Part shown: positions 1-14,350 of the stretch, piece by piece | Position numbering within the stretch: position 1 is the stretch's first letter | Layout of the letters: the number at the start of each line of letters is the position of its first letter | Origin: Rebecca billardiae RCC1528 | Taxonomy: Eukaryota; Haptophyta | Reading direction: 5' to 3' | Assembly (NCBI GenBank): GCA_965240325.2 | Contig: OZ251254.1 | Location: forward strand, 124,001-188,000 | DNA: 64,000 bases | The notes under the pieces: model-generated | Databases searched by the model: none | Told to the model about the DNA's origin: nothing | What the model saw: the letters and a program-made list of their open reading frames with translations, nothing else | Program-made: the position numbers and the translations under genes

Positions 1-3000
1 GCCCGCCGCCACCGCCGCCGCCAGCCCCGCCGCCGAGCCCTCCGCCGCCGCCTCCGTCGCCGCTGTCGGGCCAGCAGCCGCAGCCTCCGCCGAGTCCGCC
101 ACCACCCAACCCGCCCCCGCCTCCGCCGCCGTCGCCGCCACCGAGCCCGCCGCCATCGCCACCGCCACCGAGCCCGCCGCCACCGCCGCCGCCAGCCCCG
201 CCGCCGAGCCCTCCGCCACCGCCTCCGTCGCCGCTGTCGGGCCAGCAGCCGCAGCCTCCGCCGAGTCCGCCGCCACCCAACCCGCCCCCGCCTCCGCCGC
301 CGTCGCCGCCACCGAGCCCGCCGCCATCGCCACCGCCACCGAGCCCGCCGCCGAGCTCGCCGCCACCGCCACCACCATCCCCGCCGCCAAGCTCGCCACC
401 GCCACCGCCACCGAGCCCGCCACCCAGCTCGCCGCCACCGCCGCCGCCATCACCGCCGCCAAGCTCACCACCGCCGCCGCCGCCGAGCCCGCCGCCTAGC
501 TCGCCGCCGCCGCCGCCGCCGAGCCCGCCGCCGAGTTCGCCGCCGCCGCCGCCACCGAGCCCGCCACCAAGCTCGCCACCACCGCCGCCGCCAAGCCCGC
601 CACCCAGCTCGCCACCGCCACCACCGCCGAGCCCGCCACCCAGCTCGCCGCCGCCGCCACCGCCGAGCCCGCCGCCGAGCTCGCCACCACCGCCGCCGCC
701 GAGCCCGCCGCCGAGCTCGCCGCCGCCGCCACCGCCGAGCCCGCCACCCAGCTCGCCACCGCCGCCACCACCGAGCCCGCCACCGAGCTCGCCGCCGCCG
801 CCGCCGCCGAGCCCGCCACCCAGCTCGCCACCGCCACCACCGCCGAGCCCGCCACCCAGCTCGCCGCCGCCGCCGCCGCCGAGCCCTCCTCCAAGCTCGC
901 CACCACCGCCGCCGCCGAGCCCGCCACCCAGCTCGCCACCACCGCCGCCGCCAAGTCCACCGCCGAGCTCGCCACCGCCGCCGCCGCCAAGTCCACCGCC
1001 GAGCTCGCCACCGCCGCCGCCGCCAAGCCCGCCACCCAGCTTGCCACCGCCGCCGCCACCGAGCCCGCCGCCGAGCTCGCCACCGCCGCCGCCGCCGAGC
1101 CCGCCGCCGAGCTCGCCGCCGCCGCCACCGCCGAGCCCGCCACCCAGCTCGCCGCCGCCGCCACCACCGAGCCCGCCACCGAGCTCGCCGCCGCCGCCGC
1201 CGCCGAGCCCGCCACCCAGCTCGCCACCGCCACCACCGCCGAGCCCGCCACCCAGCTCGCCACCGCCGCCGCCACCGAGCCCACCGCCCAGCTCGCCACC
1301 GCCGCCGCCGCCGAGCCCGCCGCCGAGCTCGCCGCCGCCGCCGCCGCCGAGCCCGCCACCCAGCTCGCCGCCGCCGCCGCCACCGAGCCCGCCGCCCAGC
1401 TCGCCACCGCCGCCGCCGCCGAGCCCGCCGCCGAGCTCGCCGCCGCCGCCACCGCCGAGCCCGCCGCCCAGCTCGCCACCGCCGCCGCCGCCGAGCCCGC
1501 CGCCGAGCTCGCCGCCGCCGCCACCGCCGAGCCCGCCACCCAGCTCGCCGCCGCCGCCACCACCGAGCCCGCCGCCGCCGCCGAGCCCACCACCAGCCTT
1601 GCCGCCTCCGCCGCGAGTCGATCCGCTCCCGCCACCCTCGCCGCCTTCGCCACCTCCGAGCCCGCCGCCCCCGAGCTCGCCGCCGCCGCCGCCACCACCG
1701 AGCCCGCCGCCATCACTGCCACCGAGCTCGCCGCCGCCGCCGCCACCGAGCCCACCGCCCTCACCGCCGCCGAGCTCGCCGCCGCCACCGCCGCCAAGCC
1801 CATCTCCAAGCTCGCCACCACCGCCTCCGCCGAGCCCGCCGCCGAGCCCGCCACCCCCGCGCATGGGCTGCACCGACCCGTCCGCCGACAACTACGACTC
1901 GCTTGCCGTCGTGCTCGCGCCGGGCGAGTGCTTCTACGCCGTCCTGGGCTGCACCGACTCGACCGCCAAGAACTACCGCGCGGCCGCCAACACGGACGAC
2001 GGCTCGTGCGTGTCCTTCGTCCGCGGCTGCACGGCGAGCCGCGCGACCAACTACGACGTGTCTGCGAACACGGACGACGGCAGCTGCACGTACGCCATCC
2101 TCGGCTGCACCGACTCGACCGCGCTCAACTTCAACTCGGTCGCCAACACGGACGACGGCAGCTGCGTCCAGCCCGTCCCGGGCTGCACCGCCGCGGTCGC
2201 GCTCAACTTCCTCTCCACGGCCAACGTGGAGGACGGCAGCTGCGTGTACCCGGTGCTCGGCTGCACCGACTCGAGCGCGATCAACTACAACGCGGCGGCG
2301 AACTCGGATGACGGCGGCTGCATCCCCACCGTGCCCGGCTGCACGGCCGTGAGCGCGCTCAACTACAACTCGGCCGCGACGCTCGACGACGGCGGCTGCG
2401 TCTTCGCGGTGCTCGGCTGCACCGACCCGCTCAGCCCGAGCTACTCGCCCTCGGCGAACACGGACGACGGCAGCTGCGAGTACCCCGGCTGCACCAACTC
2501 CGAGGCCGTCAACTTCGACCCGACCGCCACGCGCACCGACTTCTCGTGCGTCGCGCACGTCGACGGCTGCGTCGACTCGACCGCCGTCAACTACATCGCC
2601 CCGGCCACGCGCCAGCCGGCCACTGTCAGCTGCCAGTACGCGGGCTGCACCAACAGCCTCGCCGTGAACTACGACCCGAGCGCGACGCTGCTCGACTCGA
2701 GCTGCACGTTCACGCGCGCCTCGGGCCGCGCGTTCGTGCTCGGCTACCTCGGCGGCTGCGACGCGCTCGCCGACGCCGAGGTGCGCGACACGACGAGCGA
2801 CAACGGCGCGTACTCGCTCACGTACACGACCACCGCCTCCTTCGAGCTGCGCGCGGGCGCGGGCTGCACGGACCGGTACACGGACGAGGCGCTCGCGTTC
2901 GAGTTGAGCGCGCCCGCTGGCTCGACCGTGATCACGCCGCTCACCACCGTGCTCACGGCCATGGTCGAGGTGCACGGCCTCGGCACCGCCGCGGGCGCGA

Positions 3001-5821
3001 GCGGCGCGCGAGCGCGGCGCGCGAGCGAGCTCGAGAGTGCTGACCTCAGCGCTGCGAGCGAGCGCGCGCGCCGCGTGTTCCTCAACGGCGTCGACCCGGC
3101 GGTCGAGGTGGACGTGACCACGTACAACGCGATGGCCGGGCTGATCGCCGGCGAGGAGCTCGCCGCGCACGTGCTCGCCGCGCACAACGCCATCGGCAAC
3201 GCCGTCGCTGCTGTCACCTCCACGCTCGGCGGCGCGACGGCAGAGTCGACGATCGTCGCGCTCGGCGCGCTCACCGCCGCGGATGCAGTGTACGACGCGT
3301 CGCAGCTCGAGGCGCTGATGGCGGGCATGCTCACGGCGGATCCGGGGCTGGCTGACCCCGGGGCCGCCGCGCGAGCGAGCGCCGCGAGCGACGCCGTCGC
3401 CACGAGCGCAGTCTTCCGCACCGCGGTGGTGGACGGCACGCGCGAGCCGGACACGCCGAGCCGCAGCAAAGGCGTGAGTGCCGCGCAGTCCGGCCTCGGC
3501 GCGCTCGAGGCGGCGACGGGCGTGCCCGCACCGCTCGGCTGCACGGACGCGAGCGCGAGCAACTTCGACTCGTCGGCGGTGGTGGACGACGGCACGTGCG
3601 CCGTCGAGGGGTGCACCGCCTCGAGCGCCACGAACTACAACGTCAAGGCCACCGTCGACGACGGCTCGTGCGTCTTCCCCGTCCCCGGCTGCACCGTCTC
3701 GGCCGCGGCCAACTACGACTCGGGCGCCGAGCTGGACGACGGCAGCTGCACGTTCGACGTGGTCGGCTGCACGAGCAGCACGGCGATCAACTACCTCTCG
3801 GCGGCGAACGTGGACAGCGGCGAATGCATCGAGCCCGTGGCCGGCTGCACCTCGCCCAGCGCGAACAACTTCGACTCGGGCGCCACCGTTGACGACAGCA
3901 GCTGCGCGTTCGACGTCTCGGGCTGCACCGACACGGCGGCGGAGAACTTCAACGCCGCCGCGACGCTCGACGACGGCTCGTGCGTGTACGCGGGCTGCAC
4001 CAAGACGGCCGCGGAGAACTACGACTCGACGGCGGGGCTGAACAAGCCGGGCAGCTGCGTCTTCGCCGTGCGCGGCTGCATGAGCTCGGCCGCGGCCAAC
4101 TACCTCTCCGCCGCGACCGTGGACGACGGCACCTGCGTGTACCAGGGCTGCACGGACACGGCCGCGACCAACTTCAACCCGACGGCCACCTCGAACGACG
4201 GCACGTGCACCTACCCGCGCCCCGGCTGCACCAGCTCGTACGCGACCAACTTCGTGCCCAACGCGGACACGGACGACGGCACGTGCGTCTTCCCCGGCTG
4301 CACGGACACGGCCGCGACCAACTACGACTCGAGCGCCAACACGGACGACTTCAGCTGCGTGCTCCCCATCGTCGGCTGCACGGCGACGGACGCGCTCAAC
4401 TACGACTCGGAGGCGGACGTGGACAGCGGCACGTGCGTGGTCCCCGGCTGCACGGACAGCATCGCGACCAACTACAACTCGCGCGCCACGCTGGACAGCT
4501 CGGACTGCACCTACCCGCCGCCGCCCAGCCCGCCGCCCCTTCCGCCACCGAGCCCGCCGCCGCCGAGTCCGCCGCCGCCCAGCCCGCCGTCACCGCCGCC
4601 GCCCTCGTCGCCACCTTCGAGCCCGCCGCCGCCGCCACCGCCCTCGCCGCCGCCACCGCCGCTGCCACCGCCGCCCTCGCCGCCGCCAAGCCCGCCGCCG
4701 CCAAGCCCGCCGCCGCCCAGCCCGCCGCCCAGCCCGCCGCCCAGCCCGCTGCCGCCGAGCCCGCCGCCGAGCGGGCCACCCAGCCCGCCACCCAGCCCGC
4801 CACCGCCACCCTCGCCGCCGCCACCACCACCGCCCTCGCCGCCGCCGCCGCCGCCGCCATCGCCGCCGCCGCCGCCGCCCAGCCCGCCGCCCCCGCCGCC
4901 GCCTTCACCGCCGCCGCCGCCGCCCTCGCCGCCGCCGCCGCCCTCGCCACCACCGCCCTCCTTGCCTCCGCCTCCGAGCCCGCCTCCGCCGCCCTCGCCG
5001 CCGCCCTCGCCACCCTCGCCGCCGCCACCCTCGCCCTCGCCACCACTCGACGCCGCTACCGCGAGCACGAGCAGCACCGGTGGCTCGGGCACGTCCGACG
5101 GCGACGACGACAACAGCGGCAGTGGCGACAGTGGCAGAGGTGAAGCCTCGCCGACGGCCGACGGCTCGGCGGTTGGGGTAGTCGGCCGCTCGCTTGTCAT
5201 CGGCATCGGCGTGGCGGCGGGCACTGCGGTGCTCATGCTGTTCTGCGTCGGCATGTGCGTCTTTGTCCGGTCGATGTACTGGGTGCGTCGTGCGTGCCCA
5301 CTCCGCGCGAATGCCTGCGCGCGCGGGCTCGAGCTCGCACTCACCTGATCCCCGCGCCCGCCCCCGCGCGCGCCGTGCATCCGCAGGCGGACAAGCGGAA
5401 AGAAGAGCTCGCGGCTGCGCGGATCCAGGCCGCCCTACGTGGCCACATGGTGCGCCAGAACTCGCGCCGCACGGACACCAGCGCGTCGCTGTACGCCCAG
5501 AACTCGATCTTAGGGGCCATGGCGAGCTCGCTGCTCGGAAACGGCGGTGCGCCGCCGCAGGAGCGGCTGCGGCCACCATCGTCGCCCGAGGCGACGTCGA
5601 GCAGGCGCGAGACGCCGCCGCAGCCGTCAGTCTTTGATAGCGTGGCCGACGCCTTCGCCACGCCCTTCCGCCTCTTCTCCGGCGCCGGAGGCTCGAGCGC
5701 CCCGAGCAGAGGCGCCGCGCGCCCTTACGCGTCGCCGTACGGCGGCGCCGGCGACATGAACACGATCATGCCGTCGCGCGCAGGCGCCCGCCTGCCGAGC
5801 GGCGCTGGCGCTGCCGTGTAG
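1..5821 (+). CDS. giant Pro-rich, Cys-repeat membrane protein with C-terminal IQ motif (5' partial)
   Basis: The reading frame is already open at the left edge, so the true start lies outside the window. One intron (5283-5386, GTGCGT...GCAG) joins 1760 codons to a 144-residue last exon in phase 0. Domains in order: a PPSPPP region (to about 1860) built from a 12-residue SPPPSSPPPPPP unit; 11 Cys repeats (1861-2712) with the core GCTDxxAxNY...DDGSC; a unique domain (2713-3530); 13 more Cys repeats (3535-4515); a second Pro-rich stalk (to about 5045); an acidic Ser/Gly linker; one transmembrane helix (about 5185-5280, VIGIGVAAGTAVLML core); and a tail starting with an IQ calmodulin-binding motif (AARIQAALRGHMVR). 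Pro-Ser stalks of this kind are known from algal wall and matrix proteins (pherophorin/extensin-like). I infer a cell-surface matrix protein with a calmodulin-binding tail. Copies of its 3' end seed the array downstream. Confidence 0.85.
330..1570 (+). repeat. 36-bp coding minisatellite (SPPPSSPPPPPP unit)
   Basis: Tandem 36-bp units, roughly 34 of them, each encoding SPPPSSPPPPPP with mostly synonymous CCG/CCA changes. They form the extended stalk of the Pro-rich protein. The opposite strand has a long Ala/Ser ORF purely because of the codon pattern. Confidence 0.85.
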
Positions 5822-6672
5822 CTAGTCGTAGTCGTGACGACACGCTGCTGCTGCGTTGACGATATGCAGCCGTGTGTGTATTGAATAATTGAATATATGT
5901 GATATACGACGTCTAATAACTGCTATCGCATCTGCTGATCAGATACCAGGTGGCCGCACGCCCTGCCTGAACCGGCAGCCGCGCTTTAGGGAAACACCAT
6001 CCGGGGGGCCGCCTTTCACTTAAGGACACGCGGGTGGGTGATTACTCGGAACACGTGAACCATGTCCTTTTCGGACATACGCACACGCAAGATCTTGGGT
6101 ACGCAGTCATACTATCTGAATCCTGAGCGCCCACGAGCCCTCTTGGGTCCATGATAATCTGCCTCGTCAGCGAGCGTCCAAAAGCGAATCCGCCGAAAGT
6201 TTTTGATTGAAAGCGAGCGCTTTCTCCAGACGAGACGGATTCCATTCTGGTCCGCTCGTTCCGAACCAAAAGGTCATGGATGCCGTTCCACGGCGCGCGC
6301 GCGGTTGGGGCGGGCGGCGAAGCGGTTTTGTCGGTGGGGTACGGTACAGTCTGTGGCGGGCCGGCGGTGGGTGAGCTACCTATGCAGTTTAGTTGCGCAC
6401 GCTCGCTCGACGGCAGACCGGCCATAATCATGCAAGTAGCAATAGCATCAAGCTGTATGGGTCCGCCACTCCGCCAAGTCAAGAAGTGCTAGTCCCTACT
6501 TAGTTACGCCGGCGGCCGGCGGGCACATATCATTCACTAGAGACGGCACCCTCGACGCCACTATTGGCCTTCCGTACCCCGCCCGCCGCAAGCCCGCCGC
6601 ACATCCGTGTATGATCGTGAGCGTTTCAGACGACAAGTGGACTAGGGCAGCAGCTGGCAAAACGCAGCGTCG
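5822..6672. other. spacer between the Pro-rich gene stop and Rep (also 9034-9884, 12312-13162, 15702-16552)
   Basis: About 850 bp with no convincing gene, present in identical form in all four units. It is less GC-rich than the flanking genes at its left end. Two perfect hairpins are visible: a 6-bp stem at 6062-6078 (atgtcc/ggacat) and a 6-bp stem at 6209-6224 (gaaagc/gctttc). It should hold the Rep promoter and any replication origin. I do not see a canonical CRESS nonanucleotide (TAGTATTAC-like) loop. Minus-strand ORFs here lack an ATG at their listed ends. Confidence 0.6.
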
Positions 6673-7811
6673 ATGGCTCACACGATCGCGTACCCGGTGG
6701 TGGTCGGAGTGCCGGTTGGGTTCACCATGCCCAACGGTCTCCCTTCGGGCCAGTCGGCCCGCACGAATGCGCCGCGACCAGCGCCATTCGCCTCGCAACC
6801 ATCGGCAGCATCGTTGCGCAACCGGGGCGGTCGCATTTGCCGGCGCAACATCTACCTGACCATCTCTGCAGTGCCCAACAACCATCCTCTCCTTTCCAAC
6901 CTTCCTGCAGTGGCGACACACTTGCTGGCGCCATTGAGGGGCAAACAGAAGGAGTTCGTCGTCTGCAAGGAGCCGCACGAGCACCCCAACGACCCTAGCC
7001 GCGCTTGGCACTTCCACGCCGTCATCGGATCGGAGATGAAGACGGACTGCCTGGTCACAGCCTTTGACCTCCCCCTCCAGGGCTGGGGCACGCTGCGAGC
7101 GTACCACGAGCCGATGGGCCCGACGAAGCGTGACCTGGCGAAGTGCATCCACTACTGCCAGAAGGAGGGGCCGTCCAACTTCATCATCAGCGCCAACTGG
7201 GCAACCATCCCAGAGCCGCTCGACGTGTGCGGCGTCGACTGGGCGCGCGCGCTGCACGCAGCACAGTCTGCAGACGAGGCAGCGGACATCTTGCAGTGCG
7301 AGCACCCGTCGATCTACTACCGCTACGGCCATGCCGTGCTCGCCATGATCCGCCACCGACACGGCAGCGGCGTCACGCCGCGCTTCGCCATGAGCTCGTT
7401 TGCGCGACTGCCGCTCGACCTCTCTGATGGGATGGCTGTCGTGCTCGCAGGTGGATCCGGCCACGGCAAGACGGAGTTCGGGCTGTCGCACTTCGAGAAC
7501 CCTCTTCTCGTGTCCGAGATGGACGACCTGAAGGATTTGACGGCTCGCAACGACGGTATCGTCTTCGACGACATGGATTTCACGCACATGACGGCCAAGG
7601 CAGTGATCAAGATGCTCGACCCCAACTACGAGCGATCGGTGCACACGCGCTACACGAATGCCAAGATCCCCGCAGACATGCCACGCGTGTTCACGACAAA
7701 TCTGGCCATGCAGTACCCCTACGAGCACATCTTCCCGCCCGGTCGCAACCTCGAGCAGCAGCGTGCGCTCAACCGCCGCTTCAAAGTCGTGACGGTCGAT
7801 GCCGACCTCTT

Positions 7812-9033
<1,222 letters not shown>

Positions 9034-11023
9034 CTAGTCGTAGTCGTGACGACACGCTGCTGCTGCGTTGACGATATGCAGCCGTGTGTGTATTGAATAA
9101 TTGAATATATGTGATATACGACGTCTAATAACTGCTATCGCATCTGCTGATCAGATACCAGGTGGCCGCACGCCCTGCCTGAACCGGCAGCCGCGCTTTA
9201 GGGAAACACCATCCGGGGGGCCGCCTTTCACTTAAGGACACGCGGGTGGGTGATTACTCGGAACACGTGAACCATGTCCTTTTCGGACATACGCACACGC
9301 AAGATCTTGGGTACGCAGTCATACTATCTGAATCCTGAGCGCCCACGAGCCCTCTTGGGTCCATGATAATCTGCCTCGTCAGCGAGCGTCCAAAAGCGAA
9401 TCCGCCGAAAGTTTTTGATTGAAAGCGAGCGCTTTCTCCAGACGAGACGGATTCCATTCTGGTCCGCTCGTTCCGAACCAAAAGGTCATGGATGCCGTTC
9501 CACGGCGCGCGCGCGGTTGGGGCGGGCGGCGAAGCGGTTTTGTCGGTGGGGTACGGTACAGTCTGTGGCGGGCCGGCGGTGGGTGAGCTACCTATGCAGT
9601 TTAGTTGCGCACGCTCGCTCGACGGCAGACCGGCCATAATCATGCAAGTAGCAATAGCATCAAGCTGTATGGGTCCGCCACTCCGCCAAGTCAAGAAGTG
9701 CTAGTCCCTACTTAGTTACGCCGGCGGCCGGCGGGCACATATCATTCACTAGAGACGGCACCCTCGACGCCACTATTGGCCTTCCGTACCCCGCCCGCCG
9801 CAAGCCCGCCGCACATCCGTGTATGATCGTGAGCGTTTCAGACGACAAGTGGACTAGGGCAGCAGCTGGCAAAACGCAGCGTCGATGGCTCACACGATCG
9901 CGTACCCGGTGGTGGTCGGAGTGCCGGTTGGGTTCACCATGCCCAACGGTCTCCCTTCGGGCCAGTCGGCCCGCACGAATGCGCCGCGACCAGCGCCATT
10001 CGCCTCGCAACCATCGGCAGCATCGTTGCGCAACCGGGGCGGTCGCATTTGCCGGCGCAACATCTACCTGACCATCTCTGCAGTGCCCAACAACCATCCT
10101 CTCCTTTCCAACCTTCCTGCAGTGGCGACACACTTGCTGGCGCCATTGAGGGGCAAACAGAAGGAGTTCGTCGTCTGCAAGGAGCCGCACGAGCACCCCA
10201 ACGACCCTAGCCGCGCTTGGCACTTCCACGCCGTCATCGGATCGGAGATGAAGACGGACTGCCTGGTCACAGCCTTTGACCTCCCCCTCCAGGGCTGGGG
10301 CACGCTGCGAGCGTACCACGAGCCGATGGGCCCGACGAAGCGTGACCTGGCGAAGTGCATCCACTACTGCCAGAAGGAGGGGCCGTCCAACTTCATCATC
10401 AGCGCCAACTGGGCAACCATCCCAGAGCCGCTCGACGTGTGCGGCGTCGACTGGGCGCGCGCGCTGCACGCAGCACAGTCTGCAGACGAGGCAGCGGACA
10501 TCTTGCAGTGCGAGCACCCGTCGATCTACTACCGCTACGGCCATGCCGTGCTCGCCATGATCCGCCACCGACACGGCAGCGGCGTCACGCCGCGCTTCGC
10601 CATGAGCTCGTTTGCGCGACTGCCGCTCGACCTCTCTGATGGGATGGCTGTCGTGCTCGCAGGTGGATCCGGCCACGGCAAGACGGAGTTCGGGCTGTCG
10701 CACTTCGAGAACCCTCTTCTCGTGTCCGAGATGGACGACCTGAAGGATTTGACGGCTCGCAACGACGGTATCGTCTTCGACGACATGGATTTCACGCACA
10801 TGACGGCCAAGGCAGTGATCAAGATGCTCGACCCCAACTACGAGCGATCGGTGCACACGCGCTACACGAATGCCAAGATCCCCGCAGACATGCCACGCGT
10901 GTTCACGACAAATCTGGCCATGCAGTACCCCTACGAGCACATCTTCCCGCCCGGTCGCAACCTCGAGCAGCAGCGTGCGCTCAACCGCCGCTTCAAAGTC
11001 GTGACGGTCGATGCCGACCTCTT

Positions 11024-12311
<1,288 letters not shown>

Positions 12312-13162
12312 CTAGTCGTAGTCGTGACGACACGCTGCTGCTGCGTTGACGATATGCAGCCGTGTGTGTATTGAATAATTGAATATATGTGATATACGAC
12401 GTCTAATAACTGCTATCGCATCTGCTGATCAGATACCAGGTGGCCGCACGCCCTGCCTGAACCGGCAGCCGCGCTTTAGGGAAACACCATCCGGGGGGCC
12501 GCCTTTCACTTAAGGACACGCGGGTGGGTGATTACTCGGAACACGTGAACCATGTCCTTTTCGGACATACGCACACGCAAGATCTTGGGTACGCAGTCAT
12601 ACTATCTGAATCCTGAGCGCCCACGAGCCCTCTTGGGTCCATGATAATCTGCCTCGTCAGCGAGCGTCCAAAAGCGAATCCGCCGAAAGTTTTTGATTGA
12701 AAGCGAGCGCTTTCTCCAGACGAGACGGATTCCATTCTGGTCCGCTCGTTCCGAACCAAAAGGTCATGGATGCCGTTCCACGGCGCGCGCGCGGTTGGGG
12801 CGGGCGGCGAAGCGGTTTTGTCGGTGGGGTACGGTACAGTCTGTGGCGGGCCGGCGGTGGGTGAGCTACCTATGCAGTTTAGTTGCGCACGCTCGCTCGA
12901 CGGCAGACCGGCCATAATCATGCAAGTAGCAATAGCATCAAGCTGTATGGGTCCGCCACTCCGCCAAGTCAAGAAGTGCTAGTCCCTACTTAGTTACGCC
13001 GGCGGCCGGCGGGCACATATCATTCACTAGAGACGGCACCCTCGACGCCACTATTGGCCTTCCGTACCCCGCCCGCCGCAAGCCCGCCGCACATCCGTGT
13101 ATGATCGTGAGCGTTTCAGACGACAAGTGGACTAGGGCAGCAGCTGGCAAAACGCAGCGTCG

Positions 13163-14350
13163 ATGGCTCACACGATCGCGTACCCGGTGGTGGTCGGAGT
13201 GCCGGTTGGGTTCACCATGCCCAACGGTCTCCCTTCGGGCCAGTCGGCCCGCACGAATGCGCCGCGACCAGCGCCATTCGCCTCGCAACCATCGGCAGCA
13301 TCGTTGCGCAACCGGGGCGGTCGCATTTGCCGGCGCAACATCTACCTGACCATCTCTGCAGTGCCCAACAACCATCCTCTCCTTTCCAACCTTCCTGCAG
13401 TGGCGACACACTTGCTGGCGCCATTGAGGGGCAAACAGAAGGAGTTCGTCGTCTGCAAGGAGCCGCACGAGCACCCCAACGACCCTAGCCGCGCTTGGCA
13501 CTTCCACGCCGTCATCGGATCGGAGATGAAGACGGACTGCCTGGTCACAGCCTTTGACCTCCCCCTCCAGGGCTGGGGCACGCTGCGAGCGTACCACGAG
13601 CCGATGGGCCCGACGAAGCGTGACCTGGCGAAGTGCATCCACTACTGCCAGAAGGAGGGGCCGTCCAACTTCATCATCAGCGCCAACTGGGCAACCATCC
13701 CAGAGCCGCTCGACGTGTGCGGCGTCGACTGGGCGCGCGCGCTGCACGCAGCACAGTCTGCAGACGAGGCAGCGGACATCTTGCAGTGCGAGCACCCGTC
13801 GATCTACTACCGCTACGGCCATGCCGTGCTCGCCATGATCCGCCACCGACACGGCAGCGGCGTCACGCCGCGCTTCGCCATGAGCTCGTTTGCGCGACTG
13901 CCGCTCGACCTCTCTGATGGGATGGCTGTCGTGCTCGCAGGTGGATCCGGCCACGGCAAGACGGAGTTCGGGCTGTCGCACTTCGAGAACCCTCTTCTCG
14001 TGTCCGAGATGGACGACCTGAAGGATTTGACGGCTCGCAACGACGGTATCGTCTTCGACGACATGGATTTCACGCACATGACGGCCAAGGCCGTGATCAA
14101 GATGCTCGACCCCAACTACGAGCGATCGGTGCACACGCGCTACACGAATGCCAAGATCCCCGCAGACATGCCACGCGTGTTCACGACAAATCTGGCCATG
14201 CAGTACCCCTACGAGCACATCTTCCCGCCCGGTCGCAACCTCGAGCAGCAGCGTGCGCTCAACCGCCGCTTCAAAGTCGTGACGGTCGATGCCGACCTCT
14301 TTGCGGCGGCTCCCGCCGCCGGCGCGTCAGCGGCTGCCGTGCAGACGTGA
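13163..14350 (+). CDS. rep: CRESS-DNA-type replication initiator (Rep), intact copy 3
   Basis: 395 residues, intronless, first ATG. Visible motifs: RCR motif I around residues 60-67 (IYLTISAV); motif II HFH at 113-115, the metal-binding HUH pair; motif III YCQK at 161-164, with Tyr161 the expected nicking residue and Lys164; Walker A GGSGHGKT at 260-267; Walker B VFDD at 297-300; motif C ending in Asn343 (VFTTN); and an Arg-rich segment NRRF at 367-370. This order (HUH endonuclease then SF3 helicase) is that of Reps of circular single-stranded DNA viruses and related algal plasmids, which nick and unwind an origin for rolling-circle replication. All catalytic positions are present, so the copy looks recently active. 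No capsid gene is recognisable beside it. The family call is strong; viral or plasmid origin is inference. Confidence 0.92.
   Translation: MAHTIAYPVVVGVPVGFTMPNGLPSGQSARTNAPRPAPFASQPSAASLRNRGGRICRRNIYLTISAVPNNHPLLSNLPAVATHLLAPLRGKQKEFVVCKEPHEHPNDPSRAWHFHAVIGSEMKTDCLVTAFDLPLQGWGTLRAYHEPMGPTKRDLAKCIHYCQKEGPSNFIISANWATIPEPLDVCGVDWARALHAAQSADEAADILQCEHPSIYYRYGHAVLAMIRHRHGSGVTPRFAMSSFARLPLDLSDGMAVVLAGGSGHGKTEFGLSHFENPLLVSEMDDLKDLTARNDGIVFDDMDFTHMTAKAVIKMLDPNYERSVHTRYTNAKIPADMPRVFTTNLAMQYPYEHIFPPGRNLEQQRALNRRFKVVTVDADLFAAAPAAGASAAAVQT

Noticed and set aside
496-1854. Ala/Ser/Val-rich minus-strand ORF
   Set aside because: Antisense of the CCG-rich Pro stalk; codon-periodicity artefact.
6042-6482. 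146-residue minus-strand ORF upstream of each Rep, possible divergent capsid
   Set aside because: Begins at a TTG, matches nothing I know, and its conservation is explained by the near-identical repeats.
6496-7728. 410-residue minus-strand ORF repeated four times opposite Rep
   Set aside because: Exactly antisense to Rep and His/Arg/Val-rich; Rep has the catalytic motifs, so this is a shadow.
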